Shown: positions 1 to 7,941 of the stretch, piece by piece
Numbering within the stretch: the first letter of the stretch is position 1
Layout of the letters: each line of letters starts with the position of its first letter
Origin: a virus
Reading direction: 5' to 3' (one strand)
Length of the DNA: 25,945 nt
Virus record (IMG/VR): IMGVR_UViG_3300027861_004487
Location: 1 to 25,945 of that record
The notes under the pieces: model-generated
Database searches by the model: none
What the model saw: only the letters and a program-made list of their open reading frames with translations
Told to the model about the DNA's origin: nothing
Position numbers and translations under genes: made by a program

Positions 1-277
1 CTTTTATCTGTTTTTCGACTTCGTCGATCATTTTGTCTATGTTCGATATGGCAGAATTAAAATTTATGCTTGGGTTTGTTAAAGATCCTTGCTCCATATC
101 AAACATCCACTGAGAGTGTAGATCTAAATTCTTAGCTTTCTTTTGTTTTTTGTTTTCATTTAATTCAATTGACCTTAGTGACCTGTTTAAATAAGACCTT
201 GTTTCTGAAAACTCTTGTTTATTCGGAAGCTCTTGTAAGGCTTTAATCAAAAACTGTTTACTTCTCTCTAGTGACAT
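1..277 (-). CDS. Hypothetical protein, C-terminus beyond left edge
   Basis: The reading frame is open from an ATG at 277 to the window edge, about 92 residues, with its C-terminus outside. It begins MSLERSKQFLIKALQELP and is lysine/glutamate-rich and probably helical. The start lies one base after the terminase stop codon, so it is almost certainly translated from the terminase transcript; the upstream GGATGG is a weak ribosome binding site. I do not recognise the family. Its position directly after the large terminase suggests a packaging or head function, but this is inference from order only. Confidence 0.7.
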   Translation of the reverse strand, partial: MSLERSKQFLIKALQELPNKQEFSETRSYLNRSLRSIELNENKKQKKAKNLDLHSQWMFDMEQGSLTNPSINFNSAISNIDKMIDEVEKQIK

Positions 278-278
278 T

Positions 279-2114
279 TTACCATCCAAACTCTTTAAGT
301 AAATTTTCATTTCTTCTTCTAAAATCAAAACTGATACCGGATAGAATATCTTCATCATCTGGCATCAAATTGTGATCGTTTGTTTTCTCATCCAGCCAAT
401 CTTGCGGTGAGTCCTCTAGGATTTCTTTTTTAATTTCTTCGTACACAGACGACTTAAATATTTTAGTTATTTCGTCTGGGGCGTCAGCACCTACTGGTAT
501 ACCTCTAATTTGTGAATCTCGAACCCAAATTGCCAAAGCCATAGAAATTACCAAGTCATCATGCTTTCCTTTTCTCGCTTCAGCTTTTTTGCTTCTTGCG
601 TTGTAAACGAACGTAGAAAGTTCGTTTACAAGTCTGTGGCTGTTGACTTTTACCCCTCCATTAATGATTCTGTGTTGAAGTGCTTCTAAGTATATAGGAC
701 GTTTGATTCTATTGGGAGTAACTCCAGCCTTGGGCTGTCCTGATTTTGGTTCGAAGTAAATGTTTTCATATGCCAAGTCATGCTGAAGGTTGCTTATAAC
801 AGCACCTCCTTGGCCAGTATTTTCTACAACTAGTAAAGCCGTATTGTAATAGTACCCTATCTCATTAAGAACTTGTGCGTATATGTGAGGAGGTATGGTG
901 TTGCTATAAAACTCTGCGACTTGTTCCAGAGAAGCCATGTCAAGTATCTGAAAAGCACTATTGTCTCCACCTTCTCCCACGCCCTCTGCACAGTCAACTC
1001 CAATTATGTACTCGTGACCGTCTTTAGGCTCTTTCCACAACCAAAGTGCCCCAGTGTCTTCTTCGTTTTGGTCTCTATCTTTTGTTATACTAAGCCATTT
1101 TTGAAATTTTATTCTTAATGGATAGTTTTCCCTTGTATATCTATCAAGTTCTTTAATTACTTTTCCATTTATATAGGTTTCACCAGACCCAAGGAAGTCT
1201 CCTAAAACTTCTTGCCTCCAACCCTTTGCTCCAAGGTTGGCCTTTGTTGATTTCACCCATGTGGGATCATTGTAATCTGGATGGGAGGAATAATGAAGGT
1301 CAATTATGTTAAAGGCATTCTTCCCAGCTTCAGCCTCGTGGTAAATTTCTTGATACCAGTTACCAAGACCATTAACCGTAGATATAACACAACACTGACC
1401 ACCTGTTGATATAACTGGATACATTGATTTCCAGTGTTTGTGCATGTCTTGAATAAACGCAGCTTCGTCAATAATTAAAACCGTGATAGATTTACCACGA
1501 GCGGCTTCAGGTGTGTAAAACCAAATGACAGAACCAGTATCTAAAAACTGTCTTTCGTGTTCATTATGTTTGCCCATTTCTGGCTTCATCCATGCGGGCA
1601 AATTGAACATTGCATTTTTCACAACATCGCCAGCAGCGATTGCTTCACGATCTGTTTTTGACATGACAAGTATTCTTTGGTCTGTTTTGAACAATGCTCT
1701 CCACAATGCCCACGCAACACTAACAGTCGTTAGTCCTCCTTGTCGGAACTTTCTTAGGATGTTGAACCTATTGGAGTCATATCCATCAATTGTTCTCCTT
1801 TGATAGGAATACATGATGAATGGAATCAATCCATGAATTGGGTGATTGATTTTTACATACTTTGTACAGAAATAGGCGAAATCATTAACGCACTTGATTA
1901 TTTCTTTTATCTGTCTTTCTTGGGAGTATGCTTCAATTTGTTCTTTAGTTTCATTGATTTTTATATCTAATTCGTTTTCGCTAAATTCGAAGTAGTGTTT
2001 ATAAACCTCGTCCCACTCTTCAGTTTCTACGACATCTCTAATAGTGTCGTGCTTTGGGAAAAACTTTTCAAACTTAATGTCTGGTATTGCAATATTTAAA
2101 TTTTCGTTGTTCAT
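279..2114 (-). CDS. terL: Terminase large subunit (ATPase and nuclease)
   Basis: This is the phage DNA-packaging motor, which pumps DNA into the prohead with an N-terminal ATPase and cuts it with a C-terminal RNase H-fold nuclease. The 611-residue length fits T4 gp17-type terminases. A Walker A-like loop lies at residues 123-130 (FRQGGLTT), Walker B at 212-218 (VLIIDEA), and a coupling motif near 245-249 (STVNG). Nuclease acidic residues are seen at D374 (IIGVDCAEG), E431 (LVVENTGQGG) and D519/D520 (KGKHDDLVIS). The Walker A loop has Leu where the classical Lys sits. The ATG at 2114 has no Shine-Dalgarno, but TATATA lies 6 bases upstream. No later Met occurs before the conserved domain, so this start is favoured. 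Confidence 0.96.
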   Translation of the reverse strand: MNNENLNIAIPDIKFEKFFPKHDTIRDVVETEEWDEVYKHYFEFSENELDIKINETKEQIEAYSQERQIKEIIKCVNDFAYFCTKYVKINHPIHGLIPFIMYSYQRRTIDGYDSNRFNILRKFRQGGLTTVSVAWALWRALFKTDQRILVMSKTDREAIAAGDVVKNAMFNLPAWMKPEMGKHNEHERQFLDTGSVIWFYTPEAARGKSITVLIIDEAAFIQDMHKHWKSMYPVISTGGQCCVISTVNGLGNWYQEIYHEAEAGKNAFNIIDLHYSSHPDYNDPTWVKSTKANLGAKGWRQEVLGDFLGSGETYINGKVIKELDRYTRENYPLRIKFQKWLSITKDRDQNEEDTGALWLWKEPKDGHEYIIGVDCAEGVGEGGDNSAFQILDMASLEQVAEFYSNTIPPHIYAQVLNEIGYYYNTALLVVENTGQGGAVISNLQHDLAYENIYFEPKSGQPKAGVTPNRIKRPIYLEALQHRIINGGVKVNSHRLVNELSTFVYNARSKKAEARKGKHDDLVISMALAIWVRDSQIRGIPVGADAPDEITKIFKSSVYEEIKKEILEDSPQDWLDEKTNDHNLMPDDEDILSGISFDFRRRNENLLKEFGW

Positions 2115-2120
2115 ATCATT

Positions 2121-2126
2121 TATATA
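2121..2126 (-). promoter_or_regulatory. -10-like element abutting terL start (possible leaderless promoter)
   Basis: On the minus strand the order is TATATA, six bases (AATGAT), then the terL ATG, with no Shine-Dalgarno in between. A -10 hexamer at this distance would start transcription at or next to the ATG. The wider string ACTATATAA also occurs upstream of 5203 and 12831, but there 28-33 bases from the start. Confidence 0.45.
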
Positions 2127-2156
2127 GTAGGAAATTTATTCAAAAAAGGAGTTCTA

Positions 2157-2327
2157 ATGGCTAGAAGATTAAAATCTAAATGTAAAAAAGAAAAATATAT
2201 TGAAAAAGAGTTCTTAGTTCCAGCCGCTGCGCCAACCTTTTTCTTCATAGTAAAGAATGCTATAGGAGGAATGATTGCTTTCTTCACTGTAGAGATGTTT
2301 AAAAAGTTCAAAAACAAAAAAAAATAA
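2157..2327 (+). CDS. Small basic hydrophobic protein (56 aa)
   Basis: A 56-residue reading frame is preceded by a good Shine-Dalgarno (AAAGGAG, 2146-2151 region) six bases before the ATG. The N-terminus (residues 1-18) is strongly basic. Residues 19-46 are hydrophobic (FLVPAAAPTFFFIVKNAIGG), and the tail is again basic (FKKFKNKKK). This looks like one membrane-associated helix with basic flanks. It is divergent from terL, with 42 bases between the starts. I do not recognise the family; small membrane proteins at such positions can be holin-like or superinfection-related, but nothing here settles it. Confidence 0.65.
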   Translation: MARRLKSKCKKEKYIEKEFLVPAAAPTFFFIVKNAIGGMIAFFTVEMFKKFKNKKK

Positions 2328-2349
2328 TTCATTTTTTGCTGTTTTGCGT

Positions 2350-2355
2350 TATACT
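2350..2355 (+). promoter_or_regulatory. -10-like TATACT six bases before GT8 start
   Basis: TATACT (2350-2355), then AATTAG, then the ATG at 2362. No Shine-Dalgarno is visible, and the preceding gene stops at 2327. The geometry matches a leaderless promoter, as at terL and at 20433. Confidence 0.45.
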
Positions 2356-2361
2356 AATTAG

Positions 2362-3159
2362 ATGAATAAAGCGTATTTTACTCTAGCCACCTCAGACTAC
2401 CTTAAAGGTGCCGTTTGTCTTGTAAAGAGTCTAAAAAAGCATAGCAAAATCCCCATAGTAGTAATGAGCGTAGATCTCTCTATCGATGAGAAACATCACC
2501 TTAAAGACTTAGGAGCGGGTGTGATTGAGGTTCCTAAGATAACTTCTAAATTGGTGAAAGTGCTCCCCTTTCACAAGGATGAAAATTTTTGTCAAAATTG
2601 TTTCTGTAAACTAAACATGTGGAATACGACAGAATACGACAAAATTGTTTATTTAGATTCAGACACAGTTGTGTTGAAAAACACAGATTGCATGTTCGAA
2701 ACAGATTCGGACTTTTCTGCTTGTCGATCATTAAACGTCGAAATCAACATTGATGAATTTAAGAAACATCCTTCTTTTAAAAAGTCTGCAAGCCTTAAAG
2801 ACATTCCCAGAAAATTCATAAAAACAAATTATAAGAATGATTACTTCAATGCTGGGGTGTTAATTTTAAAGCCGAATAAAGAAGACTATAAAAAAATGAT
2901 GAGTCTAAAAGACGCAATTGTTCCAAACAACAGCAATGGCGATCAAGGGTTTTTGAACAATTACTTTAAAGGGCGATGGCACCCTATGGATCACAAATTT
3001 AATTATTCCCGCAGACATTTTGAAATGTGGCCAGAAAAATTTGAGAAAGATAAAGAGGACATACACGTTTTGCACTTCACAGGCGCAGACAATAATCCTT
3101 GGAGCAAAGAACCAGAAAACGAAATGGAAAGGATATGGTGGTCAAATTTTGACTGCTAA
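2362..3159 (+). CDS. GT8-type glycosyltransferase (glycogenin-like)
   Basis: This 265-residue protein has the GT8 layout of retaining, metal-dependent sugar transferases. The N-terminus (AYFTLATSDYLKGAVCLVKS) binds the nucleotide sugar. The metal-binding DxD is at residues 99-101 inside IVYLDSDTVVLKN, followed by YFNAGVLILKP (161-171), GDQGFLNNYF (193-202) and a C-terminal HFTGADNNPW (238-247), where glycogenins have the HFxGxxKPW signature. It likely uses a UDP- or similar sugar to modify a phage or host surface or DNA component; the acceptor is unknown. It starts a tight run with the M28 peptidase (2-base gap) and the ferritin-like gene. Confidence 0.88.
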   Translation: MNKAYFTLATSDYLKGAVCLVKSLKKHSKIPIVVMSVDLSIDEKHHLKDLGAGVIEVPKITSKLVKVLPFHKDENFCQNCFCKLNMWNTTEYDKIVYLDSDTVVLKNTDCMFETDSDFSACRSLNVEINIDEFKKHPSFKKSASLKDIPRKFIKTNYKNDYFNAGVLILKPNKEDYKKMMSLKDAIVPNNSNGDQGFLNNYFKGRWHPMDHKFNYSRRHFEMWPEKFEKDKEDIHVLHFTGADNNPWSKEPENEMERIWWSNFDC

Positions 3160-3161
3160 AT

Positions 3162-4274
3162 ATGATGAATAAAAAATATATAATTTTTTGCTTGATTGTA
3201 ATGATTTCAAGCGTTGTTGTTTTGAAAAATAATTTCATTACAAACAAGCCCGTTGACCCTATAGTTCCAATCGGCCCTATAGTTCCCATTGATCCCGATC
3301 CAGACTTAACTTTGACCGAAGCTCTAGAGACCATCACAGAAGAAGAATGCGAAGAGTATGTGTTCAAACTTGCAGACGATAAGTGGGAAGGACGTATGTC
3401 TGGCAAGGCTGGAAACGTCGCCGCAGCCGAATGGATAAAACAATATCATGAAAGTAATGGTTTAAAGACTGAATATCAAAGATTTGACATTAGACGCTTG
3501 AATCCAGGTCCTAACAATGAAACGGGTGACAATTATACACAAAATATATTTGCTTGGATCGAAGGCGAAAATCCCAATGAAATTGTTGTGCTAGGTGCTC
3601 ACATGGATCACATTGGATACGGTCCTTCAATGTCCAGATCAAGGACGATGGCAATTCATCCAGGCGCAGATGACAATGCGAGCGGAACTGCTGTAATCAT
3701 GGAAATTGCAGAAGCCCTTTCAAAGATGGAAAAACCTAAGAGAACTATTGTGATACAGCACTACTCTGGCGAAGAAATGGGATTAATTGGAAGTCGATAT
3801 TACTGTGCTAATCCAACTTTTCCTAGAGAAAATCCAAACATAAGAAGTCATGTTGCGATGGTTAACTTAGATATGGTGGGATACTTAGATAAAGGTGTAT
3901 ATTTCACAGGATGGGGCGATGGAGAAAGTTCTATAGACGTTAAAAATATAATTAAAAAATTAAATGAAAAATATATTTTTGCAAATAAAATCACAAGTCG
4001 TGGAGGAGGCGGAAGCGATCATGCTCCATTCTATAACAATAAAATTCCTGTGGCGTTTTTGCACACAGGAGGCCATAAACATTATCACACTCCTTCTGAT
4101 ACTCCCGATAAATTGAATTATGCCGGAATGAAGCAGGTTTCAAAGTATACGTTGGAATTAGTTTGGGAACTTGCAAATATCGAAAATAAGCCAAAATTCA
4201 ATATTGCAAACTTTAAAACTATGAATTATAAACATGACCACGGAAATCCTGAAGTTAAATTTGAAAGGGAATAA
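3162..4274 (+). CDS. Exported M28-family zinc aminopeptidase
   Basis: An N-terminal hydrophobic segment (residues 5-21) after MMNKK is a signal peptide or membrane anchor. It is followed by a proline-rich linker (30-49, repeated P-I-x-P) and an M28 peptidase domain. All co-catalytic zinc positions are visible: H147 (GAHMDH), D170 (HPGADDNASG), E204/E205 (YSGEEMGL), D237 (VNLDMVGY) and H309 (YHTPSDT). Proteins of this family remove N-terminal residues or cleave peptides outside the cytoplasm. The length (370 aa) is normal for a bacterial secreted member. It starts 2 bases after the GT8 stop with only a weak ribosome site, so it may depend on translational coupling. An exported peptidase in a phage suggests action on the host envelope. 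Confidence 0.9.
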   Translation: MMNKKYIIFCLIVMISSVVVLKNNFITNKPVDPIVPIGPIVPIDPDPDLTLTEALETITEEECEEYVFKLADDKWEGRMSGKAGNVAAAEWIKQYHESNGLKTEYQRFDIRRLNPGPNNETGDNYTQNIFAWIEGENPNEIVVLGAHMDHIGYGPSMSRSRTMAIHPGADDNASGTAVIMEIAEALSKMEKPKRTIVIQHYSGEEMGLIGSRYYCANPTFPRENPNIRSHVAMVNLDMVGYLDKGVYFTGWGDGESSIDVKNIIKKLNEKYIFANKITSRGGGGSDHAPFYNNKIPVAFLHTGGHKHYHTPSDTPDKLNYAGMKQVSKYTLELVWELANIENKPKFNIANFKTMNYKHDHGNPEVKFERE

Positions 4275-4277
4275 TAA

Positions 4278-4739
4278 ATGGAAAATGAACAACTAATTGA
4301 ATTCTTACAAGAAGACTTGAAGAATGAAAGAAAACATCTGTCAGCGTACACGCAATATGCTGTTCAGTTAACAGGGTTACATAGAGAAGAGCTTCGAGAG
4401 TTTTGTGAGACTCAGGCTGCTGATGAACTAAAGCATGTTACTGAATTTTCAGAGCTTATAGTTCATCTAGGCGGAACCCCAGATGTTAGAACAAACCCGT
4501 ACCCTTCTGGCTTAACCTGCCCCACTTCGATTGTCAAAGCAATTGTAGAGATGGAAGATGAAGTCGCAGATAATTATGCGAAGCGTCTCAAGTCAACTGA
4601 AGACTATGATAATGCCGCTACAGCATACACGCATCTTTTCTACGAAGAGCAGCTTTTAGATTCTTGGAAAACTGCTAGAGAAGTTCAGAAAATGATCCCT
4701 AAAAAAACATGCGAAACTAAAGCCCGATCAGGTAACTGA
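4278..4739 (+). CDS. Ferritin-like four-helix protein (bacterioferritin/Dps superfamily)
   Basis: This 153-residue, mostly helical protein has ferritin-like di-iron spacing: E17 (KNERKH), E50 and H53 (ADELKHV), E91/E93 (EMEDE) and E123/E124 (FYEEQLLDSW). Family members bind and oxidise iron, or use a di-iron site for other redox chemistry. Helix D has E-E-Q-L-L-D where a bacterioferritin would have ExxH, so the last histidine ligand appears replaced. The start has a clear AAAGGGA site and follows the M28 stop by 3 bases. It could store iron in the infected cell, scavenge peroxide, or be a repurposed structural helix bundle. The superfamily call is firm and the activity is open. Confidence 0.82.
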   Translation: MENEQLIEFLQEDLKNERKHLSAYTQYAVQLTGLHREELREFCETQAADELKHVTEFSELIVHLGGTPDVRTNPYPSGLTCPTSIVKAIVEMEDEVADNYAKRLKSTEDYDNAATAYTHLFYEEQLLDSWKTAREVQKMIPKKTCETKARSGN

Positions 4740-4764
4740 TCTCTTAAGTAGACGACAATAGTTA

Positions 4765-4792
4765 TTGTTAAAAAATATAAAATTATTATGAT
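4765..4792 (+). promoter_or_regulatory. Candidate sigma70-like promoter for the 4882 gene
   Basis: TTGTTA (4765-4770) and TATGAT (4787-4792) are separated by 16 bases, in the 142-base gap before 4882. A short palindrome (ACAATA-GT-TATTGT, 4755-4768) overlaps its upstream edge and could be a weak terminator of the preceding run. Confidence 0.35.
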
Positions 4793-4881
4793 TCATATTG
4801 AATCAAGATAGAGAGATCTGTAAACTTACAAAGTTAACAAATCAAACTAACATTAAAAAACTGATATTGGAGGGTACAATA

Positions 4882-5091
4882 ATGCTTGATTTATATAGCA
4901 AAAGAAATGAACGAAAAGTCTCGGTTCTATATCCTACTCGTAAGAAAGATGGAACCAGATCAAATGTCTTACGAAAAATAGATGGAATAAAAATTCGTTC
5001 TTATACTGGACCAAATGGTCGTGGAGCAGTTATTCAGGAAAACAATGGTCAAATTAGATCATTATCTAATTCTAGATGTGTAGAACCCTGA
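4882..5091 (+). CDS. Small basic protein (69 aa)
   Basis: The ATG at 4882 is chosen because GGAGGG (4869-4874) sits at ideal spacing; an in-frame TTG at 4798 has no such site. The 69-residue product is basic and glycine-containing, with short beta-prone stretches (KVSVLYPTRKKDGTRSNV and GIKIRSYTGPNGRGAVIQ). It could be a small beta-barrel nucleic-acid or protein binder, but I do not recognise the family. It has its own candidate promoter and a very strong terminator 20 bases after the stop, so it is probably a well-expressed monocistronic gene. Confidence 0.72.
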   Translation: MLDLYSKRNERKVSVLYPTRKKDGTRSNVLRKIDGIKIRSYTGPNGRGAVIQENNGQIRSLSNSRCVEP

Positions 5092-5109
5092 AATGTAAAA
5101 AATAAGATA

Positions 5110-5137
5110 AACCCCGCCTTTAGGCGGGGTTTTTTTA
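5110..5137 (+). terminator. Rho-independent terminator
   Basis: A GC-rich stem, AACCCCGCC / GGCGGGGTT (5110-5118 with 5123-5131), closes a TTTA loop and is followed by a run of T. It ends the 4882 transcript and isolates the 5203 gene. Confidence 0.93.
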
Positions 5138-5165
5138 TTTAAAAATCATTTATAGAGGTTGATTA

Positions 5166-5174
5166 ACTATATAA
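5166..5174 (+). promoter_or_regulatory. ACTATATAA box upstream of virion-like gene
   Basis: ACTATATAA lies 28 bases before the ATG at 5203 and immediately after a terminator. The same nonamer is 33 bases before the ATG at 12831. It probably contains the -10 element of a leadered promoter. Confidence 0.45.
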
Positions 5175-5202
5175 AACCACACAGTATCCGTGAGGAAAAA
5201 AC

Positions 5203-6111
5203 ATGACATTTTATCAAAATCCATTCTCATTTGATTATCAAGGCAATCTCCTTTTAGGAGACAGGCATCACATTCCCGGTTTCCCGATTAAAAGAAACGC
5301 AGGTCGTGGTGACGATTTAGTAATGGCTTGGCAATCAGGGCCATTTGATCTTTCTGGCAACGATGCAGACGGCGTAAATTCCCGTGATACACTCGTTATT
5401 TGGTTTGCTCGAAACACTGATGAATTTACAAATTGGGCCAAGATATCTATTGCTCTGCCGAATGGTGCTGCTGAAACTAATACGACTATTGCAGCGGCGT
5501 TAAATGCAAACGCACAATTCTCTGCTTGGTTCACTCTTTCATCTAGTCCAGGAAATGACACCTCAGAACAAGAACGATTGTTTATAAGACAAAAGAAAAA
5601 TGTAGGAGAATTTCGATTTTATATCGAAAATGGAAGAGCCGAAGAAGCGATTCAATTCAACGCTAGATCAGGTGTAAATGAAATTCTTACGTATTTCGAT
5701 AGAGATAGAGTTTTTCATTTTTTCACTTCCGATGAAAGAACAAGGCACAATCCCGCAGGAGATAGACCTGGAAACAACTGTTTGATCAAACTCGATCCAG
5801 CAGGCAGCAATGTTGACGCTGCTGTGATTGATAATGCTTTAAATGCAGCAGGAAAATCATTAGGGTTTAATTCTTCCGTTGTTCAAGAAGATTGGGAAAT
5901 TATGAGTGGAAAATCAGGGATTTTCCAATTCACAAAGTATTCCGCCGCTGTTGTAGCATCCACAAATACTTCAATAATTTATCCGGCAGGAGCAGAAGTT
6001 GGAGACTTTGCGTTGAAAGTCGTCGAACAATATGACGTTACTCCTGAATTAGTTAACAAATTTAACCTTCCTTACACCTTAGAAGCAGGCGATTTAATAA
6101 CTCCTCCGTAA
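5203..6111 (+). CDS. Putative virion structural protein (302 aa)
   Basis: The protein is rich in Asn, Asp, Gly, Ala and aromatic residues, with alternating hydrophobic patterns typical of beta-rich phage particle proteins (for example DTLVIWFARNTDEFTNWAKI and VGDFALKVVEQYDVTPEL). It has no signal peptide or membrane segment. It has its own promoter box, a GAGGAA ribosome site 8 bases from the ATG, and a strong terminator in front, an arrangement that suggests strong late expression. I do not recognise a named family. The structural role is inferred from composition and context; a baseplate, head decoration or tail protein are all possible. Confidence 0.65.
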   Translation: MTFYQNPFSFDYQGNLLLGDRHHIPGFPIKRNAGRGDDLVMAWQSGPFDLSGNDADGVNSRDTLVIWFARNTDEFTNWAKISIALPNGAAETNTTIAAALNANAQFSAWFTLSSSPGNDTSEQERLFIRQKKNVGEFRFYIENGRAEEAIQFNARSGVNEILTYFDRDRVFHFFTSDERTRHNPAGDRPGNNCLIKLDPAGSNVDAAVIDNALNAAGKSLGFNSSVVQEDWEIMSGKSGIFQFTKYSAAVVASTNTSIIYPAGAEVGDFALKVVEQYDVTPELVNKFNLPYTLEAGDLITPP

Positions 6112-6177
6112 GCCCCATTTAAATTTTTCATATTAATCATACATATCATAGAAGTCTTTTAAATGGAGGGATTTATA

Positions 6178-6684
6178 ATGGATGCTAAAAAAATAGAGAA
6201 ATTTGTCATGGAAGATGGGCGTAATGCTGAAAGGCATCTTCATACGGTTGAAGAAAACGGTGAGACAAAACACATCACAGAGCTTTTCGTAGAAGAAGCA
6301 CGACCAATGGAACTCGCTAAGAGAGTCGTTGAAGTTGAACGTCCGATGATTGTTGAAAGACATGTTGAAGTCCTTGATGAGGAAGGCAACGTTGTTGACA
6401 AAACAAAAGAAGTCGTTGATAGCGGCGAAGAATTGAAGAAGATGGCCGCTGGAGTAACACAAGAAGAACTTCAAGAGGCAATTATGAGAGCAGTCGTTTT
6501 AGTTCAAGGTGGCAGTTGTGATCACAAGTGCGATCATGAAGGTCACGACGATACTCCAATTTCCGCTATGCAAGCGAATGTCGCCAAGCGTGTTGAATCG
6601 AAAAGTTCAAATACATTGGATATCGTACTATGGGTAGTCATTGCAGGATTGGGAGCAACACTCGCATACATCACATTGATGTAG
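6178..6684 (+). CDS. C-tail-anchored protein with Cys/His cluster (168 aa)
   Basis: The ATG at 6178 is preferred over 6163 because the Shine-Dalgarno GGAGGG (6165-6170) lies between them. The body (1-110) is charged and probably helical, with repeated E-V-E-R/V-E-R-H motifs around residues 50-65. Residues 114-123 (CDHKCDHEGH) form a compact Cys/His cluster that could bind zinc, copper or nickel. A single hydrophobic helix at about 147-166 (LDIVLWVVIAGLGATLAY) ends the protein, so it should be anchored with the body in the cytoplasm. Function and family are unknown to me. Confidence 0.7.
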   Translation: MDAKKIEKFVMEDGRNAERHLHTVEENGETKHITELFVEEARPMELAKRVVEVERPMIVERHVEVLDEEGNVVDKTKEVVDSGEELKKMAAGVTQEELQEAIMRAVVLVQGGSCDHKCDHEGHDDTPISAMQANVAKRVESKSSNTLDIVLWVVIAGLGATLAYITLM

Positions 6685-6800
6685 AAGAAAATTTCCATCC
6701 CTACACATTATATAATTTGAATTTGACTTCTTGCGCAGCTAACCCTCGCAATAAAGAATGTGTAGAAAAGGTTATATTTCGAACGTTAAAAGAATTAAAC
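6685..6800. other. Short intergenic stretch, no supported gene
   Basis: Between the tail-anchored gene and the bidirectional hairpin, one plus-strand frame stays open to 6875, but it starts inside the previous gene, has no ribosome site, and runs through the terminator. I see no RNA gene in it. Confidence 0.4.
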
Positions 6801-6838
6801 AAGCCTATAGACTTTGAGAAGTCTATAGGCTTTTCTTT
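6801..6838. terminator. Bidirectional hairpin terminator
   Basis: A perfect 14-base stem, AAGCCTATAGACTT / AAGTCTATAGGCTT (6801-6814 and 6819-6832), closes a TGAG loop with T-rich sequence on the plus side and A-rich sequence on the other. It lies between convergent transcripts ending at 6684 and 6847. Confidence 0.88.
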
Positions 6839-6846
6839 TAAAAATT

Positions 6847-7305
6847 CTATAGAAGAGGATTGCTGTCATCTCTAACAGGTCTGCAAGATACTTGTACTAT
6901 CTTTTCTGGATCGATCCTTAATTTTTCAAGCAAAGCCTCTGCACTTTTTCTCCCAATTGCATCGGCCTCTTCATGCGTTCGAGCTTCGACAAATAAGTTT
7001 TTGTATTCTGGTCCTAATCCTTGATCATACATCACTGAGACCCGCCATCTTTGCTTTGGAGGACATTGGTTTTTTTCTTCAGGTGTTTCCCATTCAATAA
7101 ATTCTTTAGCGAATTCAATTGCATCATTGAAAGAATTAAACTGCAATTGATACACATGTGGAGGCTTCGCATTTGGAAATGAATTTCTTGTATCGTGAGG
7201 AGACGGTGTTTTTGTTATTATCCATCTGCTATGGTCCTTCCATATCGCAATCCCACGGTTCATCAATTCTTTTAAGAGCAAATATTCATTTGACCAATTT
7301 GTCAC
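6847..7305 (-). CDS. Hypothetical protein (152 aa)
   Basis: A GTG at 7305 overlaps the stop of the upstream gene (GTGA) and follows AGGTGGGGACT, so I choose it; another in-frame GTG at 7314 would add three residues. The sequence begins VTNWSNEYLLLKELMNRGIA (first residue read as Met) and carries two alpha/beta-looking halves: one around IYQLQ-like FNDAIEFAKEFIEW and one around WRVSVMYDQGLGPEYKNLFV. I do not recognise the family. It is co-transcribed with the 7302-7940 and MscL genes and ends at the bidirectional hairpin. Confidence 0.68.
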   Translation of the reverse strand: MTNWSNEYLLLKELMNRGIAIWKDHSRWIITKTPSPHDTRNSFPNAKPPHVYQLQFNSFNDAIEFAKEFIEWETPEEKNQCPPKQRWRVSVMYDQGLGPEYKNLFVEARTHEEADAIGRKSAEALLEKLRIDPEKIVQVSCRPVRDDSNPLL

Positions 7306-7940
7306 AGTCCCCACCTTTCTCTCATTTTTTGAATCCAGCTTGTTTTCATTTTCTGAACTTCTTTTATTTCTTCTTCTTTTCTTTCTTTTTTGACGGATCT
7401 TTCTTTTGTTGCAGCGATTTGGTACAAATAATTAATTTTATTTTCCCATTCTTCATTGGGAGAATATGCAGCCAACTCACCTGCTGACTCCTTATATGCC
7501 AGATATCCCTTCCAGTTCAACGTTAAGCTTTTGCTGTGTTCATCGTATTTGATCTCCATATGAACACCGCTGCTTAAGCCGTCAAAGTACCATCCAATTT
7601 GAGATGTAGAATTGAAAGGCATATCATAGTCTCTGCTCTGTCTGAAAGCACCGTCAATAGGTTCTTCTGTTCCTTGTGGGTTCATTTCCATATATGGAAT
7701 TTGGTTTTGAACATAGTCAGCGGGTCCCTCTCTAAGTTCTCCAGGAGTATTTTCCGATTGCAAAGCCCAAGGATCATCGAGATATGACGAATCCATAAGC
7801 GATCCGCCTTGACTTTGTGCTATCAATGGCTCACCGAGGTTTCGAAGCACAGTCCCAATTTTTCCAGTCAACCCCATTAGATTTTTTCTGGTTGCTTCAA
7901 TCGTTCTTTGTTCTTGTATTCTCTTTTCTCTTTCGTTCAT
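7302..7940 (-). CDS. Hypothetical protein (212 aa)
   Basis: The N-terminus (MNEREKRIQEQRTIEATRKN) is charged and helical. Residues 45-105 are low in hydrophobics and rich in Pro/Gly/Ser/Asp, probably disordered. Residues 110-170 look folded (QIGWYFDGLSSGVHMEIKYD, then LTLNWKGYLAYKES). The tail (175-212) is a Lys/Glu coiled-coil-like helix. It starts one base after the MscL stop and overlaps the next gene by 3-4 bases, so the three form one operon. No family is recognised; the central region resembles a small surface or structural domain only in general character. Confidence 0.68.
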   Translation of the reverse strand: MNEREKRIQEQRTIEATRKNLMGLTGKIGTVLRNLGEPLIAQSQGGSLMDSSYLDDPWALQSENTPGELREGPADYVQNQIPYMEMNPQGTEEPIDGAFRQSRDYDMPFNSTSQIGWYFDGLSSGVHMEIKYDEHSKSLTLNWKGYLAYKESAGELAAYSPNEEWENKINYLYQIAATKERSVKKERKEEEIKEVQKMKTSWIQKMRERWGL

Positions 7941-7941
7941 A

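Noticed and set aside
873-1803. Plus-strand frames within the terminase
   Set aside because: They lie wholly inside a strongly supported gene on the other strand and have no recognisable product.
6630-6875. Plus-strand frame between the tail-anchored gene and the hairpin
   Set aside because: It starts inside a real gene, runs through a perfect terminator hairpin and has no ribosome site.
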